This document shows, in pieces, positions 1 to 6,170 of a stretch of DNA of 6,976 nucleotides. Position numbers and translations under genes: made by a program. Within the stretch, counting starts at the first letter, position 1; the number at the start of each line of letters is the position of its first letter. The stretch spans positions 1 through 6,976 of the forward strand of contig JAESUF010000301.1 of NCBI GenBank assembly GCA_016763215.1. Reading direction: 5' to 3'. Origin of the DNA: Flavobacteriaceae bacterium. Its GTDB lineage: Bacteria > Bacteroidota > Bacteroidia > Flavobacteriales > Flavobacteriaceae. Below the pieces are notes generated by a model that was given only the letters and a program-made list of their open reading frames with translations, was not told the DNA's origin and did no database searches.

Positions 1-2509
1 AAAACAATTAATCAATGCAGGTTTTGGTGTTGTTAATACTCATATGTCTGACGGGATTGTCCAAGGAAATGGGATGTTAGTGACCTTAAACTCTTCGTCA
101 TCGGATGCGTATCGCATCTTAGACAAAAGATCTGCTCAATACTTATCTTTTAGAAAGAGTAGTCAATCAAGACAATCCTACCCAACCTCAAGAATGGGAG
201 CCATGGCCTTGCTAAGACAAACTTATTTAGATGCAGATTGGTATGCTGGAGGAAATACTAAAAATACCGATGCTTCTCTAGAAGCGTTAAACAACAATAA
301 AGGATTGGTACAAATTTTTGATGCTGGAAGTTACCTAGATGCCATGCGTGCAGATAAAGTTGGTGACGAATTCGGAATTCAGTATGCAATTGTTGGTGGT
401 GGAAATGAATTCGAAAGAATCAAAGACGTTAAGTCTATGAATGCCCAAATGATTATTCCTATTAATTTCAGAAAGGCCTACGATGTGAGTAATCCATTAT
501 TAGCGAACATGATTTCTTTAAGCGATATGAGAAAGTGGAGTCAGGAACCTTCAAATTTAGCAGTACTGTCTAAAAATGGAATTCAATTTGCATTGACTAC
601 TCACGATTTAAAATCGGTAGGATCTTTCCATAAAAATCTTCAGAAAGCCATTGAATATGGTTTCGATAAAACAAAAGCTTTAGAAGCGTTGACAACGATT
701 CCTGCACAAATGATTGGAAAAACAGATATCGGAAACTTAAATATTGGAAGTCATGCCAATTTCATTGTTACCAATGGTGATGTTTTTGACAAAAAGACAA
801 CCATTTATGAAAACTGGATCCAGGGAGATCGTCATGTGGTAAAAGACATGAACATTGAAGACATCACAGGAAACTATTCTTTTACTGTTGGTGGAAAAGC
901 ATTTGATTTAGCTGTTACTGGTAAAGAATCAAAACAAAGTGGAAGTTTAAAATCTGGCGATAAAAAAGTAAAATCGAAGTTTGCTTTTTCTGATGGATGG
1001 ATACAATTAACCATTAATGATGAAGGAAAATATACTAGAATTGTTGCTCAAGCTAATGATAATGGACTCCATGGATCTTCTTTTAGTGTAAATGGGACTG
1101 AATCTGCTTGGTCTGCTTCTAAAAATACGTCTAAAGACAAAAAGAAGAAAACGAAGAAGAAAGAAAAATCGAAGACTCCTACTCTATTTCCTGTAAGTTA
1201 TCCTAATATCGGATTAGGAAATGCGACACAACCAAAACAGGAAACTATTTTAATTAAAAACGCAACTGTTTGGACAAGTGAAGCTGATGGTATTTTAAAA
1301 AATACTGACGTTCTTTTAAAGGATGGGAAAATCACACAGATAGGAAAGAATTTAAAAGCAAGAAGAGCACGGGTTATTGATGGAACAGGCAAACATTTAA
1401 CTGCTGGAATTGTCGATGAACATTCACATATCGCTGCTTCTGCAATTAATGAAGGAGGTCATAACTCAACTGCTGAAGTAACTATTGAAGATGTAATAGA
1501 CCCTACGGATGTAAATATATACAGAAACTTAGCTGGAGGAGTTACTTCAATTCAAATCTTACACGGTTCTGCAAACCCTATTGGAGGTCGTTCTGCAATT
1601 ATCAAACTAAAATGGGGAGAGAATGCAAACAACATGCTCTATTCAAATACTCCTAAATTTATCAAGTTTGCTTTGGGTGAAAATGTAAAACAATCTCGTT
1701 CTACTTCAAGCTATCGTTTCCCTCAAACAAGAATGGGTGTTGAACAAGTATTTGTAGACTATTTCCAAAGAGCGAAAGAATATGATCTACGTAAGAAAAG
1801 CGGAAAACCGTATCGCAAAGATTTAGAGCTAGAAACATTGGCTGAGATTCTTAACAAGGAACGTTTTATTTCTTGTCACTCCTATGTACAAAGTGAGATT
1901 AACATGCTAATGAAAGTAGCAGACAGGTTTAATTTTAACATCAACACATTTACCCACATCCTTGAAGGATATAAGGTAGCAGATAAAATGAAAGAACATG
2001 GTGTGGGTGGTTCTACTTTCTCAGATTGGTGGGCTTATAAATATGAAGTAAATGATGCCATTCCTTTTAATGCGGCAATCATGCACAATGCAGGAATAAT
2101 TGTAGCCATTAATTCTGATGATGGAGAAATGTCGAGAAGATTAAATCAAGAAGCGGCAAAGACAATTAAGTATGGAGGAATGACAGAATTAGATGCTTGG
2201 AAAATGGTCACTTTGAATCCAGCGAAACTATTACACATCGATACTCGTGTAGGAAGTATTAAAGTTGGAGAAGATGCCGATGTTGTTCTTTGGAGCGATC
2301 ATCCACTCTCTGTATATGCGAAAGCTGAGAAAACAATTATTGAAGGAACAGTATATTTCGATATTGATGAAGACCTAAAAAAACGTGTTGCCATCAAACA
2401 AGAAAAAAGCAAACTCATTAACATGATGTTAAATGAGAAGTTGAATGGAGGTAAAACACAAGCTCCTAAGAAAAAAGAGAAAAAGAACTTTACTTGTGAT
2501 ACTGAATAA
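1..2509 (+). CDS. Two-module amidohydrolase family protein, 5' end outside the window
   Basis: The reading frame is open from base 2, in frame with and upstream of the first ATG (44), and reads KQLINAGFGVVNTH before it, so the true start lies outside the window. About 835 residues are visible. The N-terminal module (to about 840) resembles the amidohydrolase fold, but the His positions are replaced (IFDAG and IVGGG where HA and xHG are expected). A beta-rich segment (about 855-1130) and a Lys-rich linker (1133-1174) follow. The C-terminal module (about 1240-2370) is an imidazolonepropionase-like metallohydrolase with all ligands: HSH at 1421-1429, His at 1877-1879 (CHSY), His at 1955-1957 (THILEG) and Asp at 2117-2119 (NSDDG). 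It ends in the usual small beta domain (GSIKVGEDADVVLW). The family hydrolyses C-N bonds in cyclic or peptide-like substrates; the substrate here is unknown. Export is inferred from the secreted neighbour, because the N-terminus is not visible. It probably shares a transcript with the next gene. Confidence 0.9.
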   Translation, partial: KQLINAGFGVVNTHMSDGIVQGNGMLVTLNSSSSDAYRILDKRSAQYLSFRKSSQSRQSYPTSRMGAMALLRQTYLDADWYAGGNTKNTDASLEALNNNKGLVQIFDAGSYLDAMRADKVGDEFGIQYAIVGGGNEFERIKDVKSMNAQMIIPINFRKAYDVSNPLLANMISLSDMRKWSQEPSNLAVLSKNGIQFALTTHDLKSVGSFHKNLQKAIEYGFDKTKALEALTTIPAQMIGKTDIGNLNIGSHANFIVTNGDVFDKKTTIYENWIQGDRHVVKDMNIEDITGNYSFTVGGKAFDLAVTGKESKQSGSLKSGDKKVKSKFAFSDGWIQLTINDEGKYTRIVAQANDNGLHGSSFSVNGTESAWSASKNTSKDKKKKTKKKEKSKTPTLFPVSYPNIGLGNATQPKQETILIKNATVWTSEADGILKNTDVLLKDGKITQIGKNLKARRARVIDGTGKHLTAGIVDEHSHIAASAINEGGHNSTAEVTIEDVIDPTDVNIYRNLAGGVTSIQILHGSANPIGGRSAIIKLKWGENANNMLYSNTPKFIKFALGENVKQSRSTSSYRFPQTRMGVEQVFVDYFQRAKEYDLRKKSGKPYRKDLELETLAEILNKERFISCHSYVQSEINMLMKVADRFNFNINTFTHILEGYKVADKMKEHGVGGSTFSDWWAYKYEVNDAIPFNAAIMHNAGIIVAINSDDGEMSRRLNQEAAKTIKYGGMTELDAWKMVTLNPAKLLHIDTRVGSIKVGEDADVVLWSDHPLSVYAKAEKTIIEGTVYFDIDEDLKKRVAIKQEKSKLINMMLNEKLNGGKTQAPKKKEKKNFTCDTE

Positions 2510-2534
2510 TACCAACACTTTAAATTTTAAACAA

Positions 2535-3834
2535 ATGAAAAAATATATAATAACAAGTTTGGTATTCTTCTTCATCGCAGGGAATATCATCGCACAGCAA
2601 ACACCCGCTGCGAAACAAACGAAAGCCTATTCCATTGAAGGTGCTACTGCACATTTAGGAAATGGACAAGTGATTGAAAACTCACTGTTAATATTCAACA
2701 ACGGTAAGATTACTTTTGTAGGAAGTGCTACCGCAAAAATTGCACGTCAAGGAACTGTAATTAATGCACAAGGAAAACATGTGTATCCCGGGTTTATTGC
2801 GACCAATGCTACTTTAGGGTTGGCAGAAATAGATGCTGTGAAAGCTTCAAGAGATTTTGATGAAGTGGGACTTATGTTACCACATACTCGTAGTTTAATT
2901 GCCTACAATGCAGAAAGCAAGGTCGTTGAATCTATGCGCCCGAATGGGGTTTTAATGGCTCAGATTACACCTAGAGGAGGAACCGTTTCTGGAACATCTT
3001 CAGTGATGCAATTGGATGCGTGGAACTGGGAAGACGCTGCTATTAAAGTAGATGATGGTATTCACATTAACTGGCCTAATAGTTATACTAGCGGAAGATG
3101 GTGGTTAGGTGAAGACCCTGCACTTAAAGTCGATAAAAACTATCCGAAAAATCTTCAACGCATTAAAGATTATTTCAACGGTGCAAAGCAATACTTAGCG
3201 GGAAATAAATCTACAATGAACCTTCCTTATGAGGCTACCAAAGGGTTGTTTAACGGAGCTCAAAAAATATTTATCCATGTAAATGGTCCTCGAGAAATTA
3301 CAGATGCCGTACTTGCTTTTAAAGGTTTAGGAGTAAACAAGATGGTATTAGTTCATGGAATTGGAGCTGAAAAAGTAGCTAACTTATTAATCAAGAACAA
3401 GGTTCCTGTAATAATTGATAGAGCTCACAGAACTCCAAACAGTGAAGACGATGACTATGATTTACCCTACAGAAATGCAAAAAATTCTGATGGATGCAGG
3501 AATTACTGTAGCCATTGGGATGGAAGGTCAAATGGAGCGTATGAATACACGTAACTTACCTTTCTATGCTGGAACTTATGCAGCTCATGGAGTTGACAAA
3601 GAGAAGGCTGTGCAGATGATTACGCAGAATGCCGCGAAGATTTTAGGAATTGATGACATTGTTGGAACCTTAGAAGTTGGAAAAGATGCCACATTATTTG
3701 TTTCTGAAGGTGATGCCTTAGACATGAGAACAAATATTCTCTTACATGCGTTTATACAAGGTCGTACTATTAGTTTAGAAACACACCAAACCAAGCTTTG
3801 GAGACGATACAATAAAAAGATTAACGGTAAATAA
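2535..3834 (+). pseudogene. Secreted amidohydrolase-like protein, frameshifted
   Basis: The start is ATG 2535, preceded by an A/T-rich leader typical of Flavobacteriia. The frame is open further upstream (ATG 2445), but only 2535 gives a signal peptide: MKK, a hydrophobic core, and probable cleavage after Ala20 (NIIA|QQT). The first frame ends at 3552-3554 after 339 codons. The expected C-terminus continues in another frame (KILMDAGITVAI... VGTLEVGKDATLFVSEGDALD) to the stop at 3832-3834. Removing one A from the A6 run at 3479-3484 restores PYRNAKILMDAG and a protein of about 432 residues. The fold is amidohydrolase/imidazolonepropionase-like. Where PGFIDxHxH is expected it reads PGFIATNATLG, and the terminal Asp region reads AIGMEGQ, so the canonical metal site is incomplete; His codons remain at 3276-3278 and 3354-3356. 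It lies 25 nt after the previous gene and before a strong terminator. Whether the frameshift is real or a sequence error cannot be told here. Confidence 0.85.
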
Positions 3835-3853
3835 ACCGTTTAAACATAGGATG

Positions 3854-3887
3854 ACGCCGAATTTCATAAAAATTCGGCGTTTTTTTT
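3854..3887 (+). terminator. Intrinsic terminator of the amidohydrolase operon
   Basis: A perfect 11-bp stem, ACGCCGAATTT (3854-3864) pairing with AAATTCGGCGT (3870-3880), has a 5-nt loop (CATAA) and is followed by a run of eight T (3880-3887). The GC-rich stem base next to the T run is the classic Rho-independent layout. It starts 20 nt after the stop codon of the frameshifted amidohydrolase gene and separates that operon from the RNA methyltransferase gene. Confidence 0.93.
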
Positions 3888-3956
3888 GTGCTAAACTTAC
3901 GTCAACTATATCACTGAATTAAATTCAGGACACTCTTTCTAATCACAATAATTGGT

Positions 3957-3964
3957 TACTTTTG
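3957..3964 (+). promoter_or_regulatory. Bacteroidota -7 promoter element (TAnnTTTG)
   Basis: TACTTTTG matches the TAnnTTTG -7 consensus of Bacteroidota sigma factor promoters. It lies just after a strong terminator, so a new promoter is expected here. No convincing TTG was found 17-23 nt upstream for the -33 element. The element ends 7 nt before the ATG at 3972, so transcription would begin at or very near the start codon. Confidence 0.6.
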
Positions 3965-3971
3965 TTTTTCT

Positions 3972-4757
3972 ATGAAGCAAATCACAAGTCTACAAAACTC
4001 ATTCATCAAAGACATTTTAAAACTCCAAGAGAAATCGAGAGAACGCAAAAAGCAAGGGTTGTTTGTGGTTGAAGGAAAGCGTGAAATCGAATTGGCTTTA
4101 AAAGGAAATTATGAAATCACCACACTCCTATTCGTTTCTGACAAGGTTGATTCGGAATACCTACAACAGTTTGATGGAATAGAACTGATTGAAGTCACAC
4201 AAGAAGTCTATCAAAAAATAGCTTACCGTGTCTCAACTGAAGGAGTCATTGCTTTGGCAAAAACCAAAGACACAAGCTTGGATGCACTCAAATTTAAAAA
4301 TGCCCAACCTTTAATTTTAATCGCTGAGGGAATTGAAAAACCAGGGAATATTGGTGCCATGCTCAGAACAGCAGATGCCGCAAATTTAGATGCCGTAATC
4401 CTTGCCGATATAAAAACCGACTTGTACAATCCGAATGTTATTCGCTCTAGTGTAGGCTGTGTCTTTACCAATCAAATTGCGGTAGCAAGCTCCGAAGACA
4501 TCATCGCTTTTTTACAAGAAAAAAATATTGACATCTACAGTGCAACCTTGCAAAACTCGAACGAATACACACAAGAGAATTATACAAAAGCTTCAGCTTT
4601 GGCAGTGGGAACAGAAGCAACAGGTCTAACACAAATTTGGCGGGATAATGCGACACAGAATATCAATATTCCAATGCAAGGGCAAATTGATTCTATGAAT
4701 GTTTCCGTTGCAGCTGCAATATTAATTTTTGAAGCTAAAAGGCAGCGGAACAATTAG
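3972..4757 (+). CDS. TrmH/SpoU family RNA 2'-O-methyltransferase
   Basis: A 261-residue protein, normal in length for this family. Residues 1-100 form the small L30-like substrate-binding domain (FVVEGKREIELAL at 31-43). Residues 112-256 form the SPOUT methyltransferase domain with its trefoil-knot motifs: motif 1 EKPGNIGAMLRTA (122-134; conserved Asn126 and Arg132), NPNVIRSSVG (153-162), motif 2 AVGTEATGL (211-219; Gly213, Glu215) and motif 3 IPMQGQIDSMNVSVAAAI (233-250; Ser241, Asn243). Family members use S-adenosylmethionine to methylate a ribose 2'-OH in rRNA or tRNA in the cytoplasm. The exact target nucleotide cannot be assigned from sequence. The ATG at 3972 fits the N-terminus of the family; there is no Shine-Dalgarno, and the -7 element lies immediately upstream. 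The gene stands alone, behind a terminator. Family assignment is firm; a specific name such as rlmB is not justified. Confidence 0.94.
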   Translation: MKQITSLQNSFIKDILKLQEKSRERKKQGLFVVEGKREIELALKGNYEITTLLFVSDKVDSEYLQQFDGIELIEVTQEVYQKIAYRVSTEGVIALAKTKDTSLDALKFKNAQPLILIAEGIEKPGNIGAMLRTADAANLDAVILADIKTDLYNPNVIRSSVGCVFTNQIAVASSEDIIAFLQEKNIDIYSATLQNSNEYTQENYTKASALAVGTEATGLTQIWRDNATQNINIPMQGQIDSMNVSVAAAILIFEAKRQRNN

Positions 4758-4850
4758 CTTGATTCTAAGCTTATTTTCAGCTAACCTCCCTTATTTCTGA
4801 TATAAATCATTAAAATTACCATTCATTGCGCTTACTCAATCAGAAAAAAA

Positions 4851-4985
4851 ATGAAAGAAATGGAAAAACTAAAAACGAAAGAAAAAGTCAAATGGTATAA
4901 TTATATTTTTGTTCCAGGAGGCATAATTGCTACAATTCTATTGATAAGGATTATTCTATGGGTTTATCGTCAGAATTTTCAATAA
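4851..4985 (+). CDS. Possible small single-pass membrane protein (44 aa)
   Basis: This short frame encodes a 44-residue peptide with a charged N-terminus (MKEMEKLKTKEKVKW), then a hydrophobic stretch of about 22 residues from Tyr18 to Tyr39 (YNYIFVPGGIIATILLI...) containing one Arg, and a short polar tail (RQNFQ). By the positive-inside rule the Lys-rich N-terminus would be cytoplasmic. An A-rich stretch precedes the ATG (CAGAAAAAAA), but there is no clear Shine-Dalgarno or TAnnTTTG element. I do not recognise the family. The membrane-protein-like composition makes it more than a random frame, but its length means chance cannot be excluded. The next gene, an SPFH protein with no anchor of its own, starts 165 nt downstream. 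Confidence 0.45.
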   Translation: MKEMEKLKTKEKVKWYNYIFVPGGIIATILLIRIILWVYRQNFQ

Positions 4986-5150
4986 AAACAGCCTCGAAAT
5001 TTTAGCTCACTTGCGGAATCAAATAAGTTTTAAAAGAGTGTTATATAAATAAACTACCTTGACGCAGAGAATTTGATAACGTTTAATAATTAGAAATTAT
5101 TAAACGTTATTCAGGCCATTAAAAGAACAACAAATAAAATATAGAAAAGT
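4986..5150. other. Non-coding region upstream of the SPFH gene
   Basis: Together with 4758-4850, this is the non-coding part of the 393-nt gap between the methyltransferase and SPFH genes. The only structure I see is the inverted repeat at 5076-5110. I found no full TAnnTTTG promoter, RNA gene or longer reading frame. TACCTTGA (5055-5062) resembles the -7 consensus but lacks one T. Confidence 0.5.
5076..5110. repeat. Perfect 16-bp inverted repeat, 3-nt spacer
   Basis: The left arm ATAACGTTTAATAATT (5076-5091) and the right arm AATTATTAAACGTTAT (5095-5110) are exact reverse complements around the spacer AGA. There is no T run after it (TCAGGCC follows) and the stem is AT-rich, so it is a poor terminator. 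It ends 40 nt before the ATG of the SPFH gene, so it could be an operator for a dimeric regulator, a 5'-UTR hairpin, or one copy of a dispersed palindromic repeat. The structure is certain; the role is not. Confidence 0.85.
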
Positions 5151-6170
5151 ATGTTTGGAATTAAGCACATAAAATTTGACTCAATGACCTATGTTCTCCA
5201 TTTTAAAAATGGAACTATAAAAAAAGAAGGAAGAGGGCTTTCATTTTTCTATTTCGCACCAAATAGCTCTATTGCTGCTATTCCAATGGGAAGTAATGAC
5301 TTACCTTTTGTTTTTAATGAATCTACAAACGACTATCAAACAGTAACAATTCAAGGACAAATTAGCTATAAAATCAACAACCCTAAAACCTTAGCAGACA
5401 CCTTAGATTTCACAGTACAAGATAATGGTCAATACAAGAAAAATGACATTGAAAAATTAAATCAAAGGATCATCAATGAAGCACAGACTGCAACTTCTGC
5501 ATACATTCACGGAATAAAACTGAAAGAAGCTATTCGTTCAGCAAAAGCAGTTGAAGAAAATATCACCGAAGGACTTAAATCTTCACTTGCTATTGGTATG
5601 TTAGGTATCGAAATCCTTGGTGCTAACATTCTTGCAATTCAAGCAACCCCAGAAATGTCAAGAGCACTAGAAACAGAAACTCGAGAAAAACTACAACAAG
5701 AAGCTGACCAAGCAATTTACGAAAGGCGAAATTTTGCAGTTGAGCAAGAACGAGTTATTAAAGAATCTGAATTAAATACAGAGATTGCAATTGAGGCTAA
5801 ACAAAAGCAAATTGCAGAAAAGAAAATGGAATCTGATGTTCAAAAGGCTGACAATCAAAGAAAGTTGAGAGAAATGAAATTAGAAGCTGACATTTCAGTT
5901 GAAAATCAACGTAAATCACTTATTGATCAAAAAACAGAAAACGACAAAAAAGAAGCTGAAACAAAAGGCTATGTTATAGAAACCACACTCAAACCATATC
6001 GAGATATGGATTGGAAAACCTTAACCGCTTTAAATAATAATTCGGATCCACGATTTAACATTTCACTTGCATTTAGAGAGTTAGCAGAAAATGCGGATAA
6101 AATTGGAAATTTAAATATTAGCCCTGATTTATTAAATTCAATTCTAAACGAAAAAGGAGAAGCTAAATAA
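5151..6170 (+). CDS. SPFH/band 7 (flotillin-like) domain protein
   Basis: A 339-residue protein. Residues 5 to about 165 match an SPFH/band 7 domain: an N-terminal beta-rich part with TVTIQGQISYKINNP (64-78), then a helical part with the typical ending GIEILGANILAIQATPEM (152-169). Residues 166-272 are long, charged and Ala/Glu/Lys/Gln-rich with no prolines after the start, as in the coiled coil of flotillins. The C-terminus (278-339) is a mixed segment ending NISPDLLNSIL. SPFH proteins oligomerise into rings or cages on membranes and act as scaffolds. Unlike stomatins and flotillins, this one begins MFGIKHIKFDSM with no hydrophobic anchor, so it is probably cytosolic or peripheral. The stop codon overlaps the next start (TAATG), implying translational coupling to the NAD-kinase-like gene. 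The upstream dyad at 5076-5110 may regulate it. The biological role is unknown. Confidence 0.88.
   Translation: MFGIKHIKFDSMTYVLHFKNGTIKKEGRGLSFFYFAPNSSIAAIPMGSNDLPFVFNESTNDYQTVTIQGQISYKINNPKTLADTLDFTVQDNGQYKKNDIEKLNQRIINEAQTATSAYIHGIKLKEAIRSAKAVEENITEGLKSSLAIGMLGIEILGANILAIQATPEMSRALETETREKLQQEADQAIYERRNFAVEQERVIKESELNTEIAIEAKQKQIAEKKMESDVQKADNQRKLREMKLEADISVENQRKSLIDQKTENDKKEAETKGYVIETTLKPYRDMDWKTLTALNNNSDPRFNISLAFRELAENADKIGNLNISPDLLNSILNEKGEAK
6153..6160 (+). promoter_or_regulatory. Shine-Dalgarno site of the NAD-kinase-like gene
   Basis: AAAGGAGA lies within the last codons of the SPFH gene, with 10 nt between AGGAG and the ATG at 6170. Such a strong site is unusual for this phylum and for this window. 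It supports 6170 as the true start, overlapping the SPFH stop by one base. Confidence 0.65.

Noticed and set aside
1198..1392. Open frame on the minus strand (64 codons)
   Set aside because: It lies wholly inside the well-supported amidohydrolase gene and has no recognisable protein features.
2445..2534. An in-frame upstream ATG that would extend the second amidohydrolase gene by 30 codons
   Set aside because: It overlaps the end of the first gene and puts a Lys/Arg-rich sequence before an obvious signal peptide, which starts at the ATG at 2535.
3585..3812. Open frame on the minus strand (75 codons)
   Set aside because: It is antisense to the conserved C-terminus of the second amidohydrolase and has no family features.
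3415..3834. A separate 139-residue gene
   Set aside because: Its first part is out of frame with the conserved protein, and the rest is the displaced C-terminus of the frameshifted amidohydrolase, so it is not a gene of its own.
3823..3840. AACGGT/ACCGTT inverted repeat around the stop codon of the second amidohydrolase
   Set aside because: It is only 6 bp with no T run, and the strong terminator 14 nt further on explains termination.
4223..4471. Open frame on the minus strand (82 codons)
   Set aside because: It is antisense to the SPOUT motifs of the RNA methyltransferase.
4756..4777. Terminator after the RNA methyltransferase gene (AGCTT/AAGCT hairpin followed by TATTTT)
   Set aside because: The stem is only 5 bp, AT-rich, and the T run is interrupted; a nested TTAGCT/AGCTAA pairing is no better.
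4904..4911. TATTTTTG, a match to the -7 promoter consensus
   Set aside because: It lies inside the small frame and 240 nt before the SPFH gene with no -33 partner, so a chance match in AT-rich DNA is more likely.
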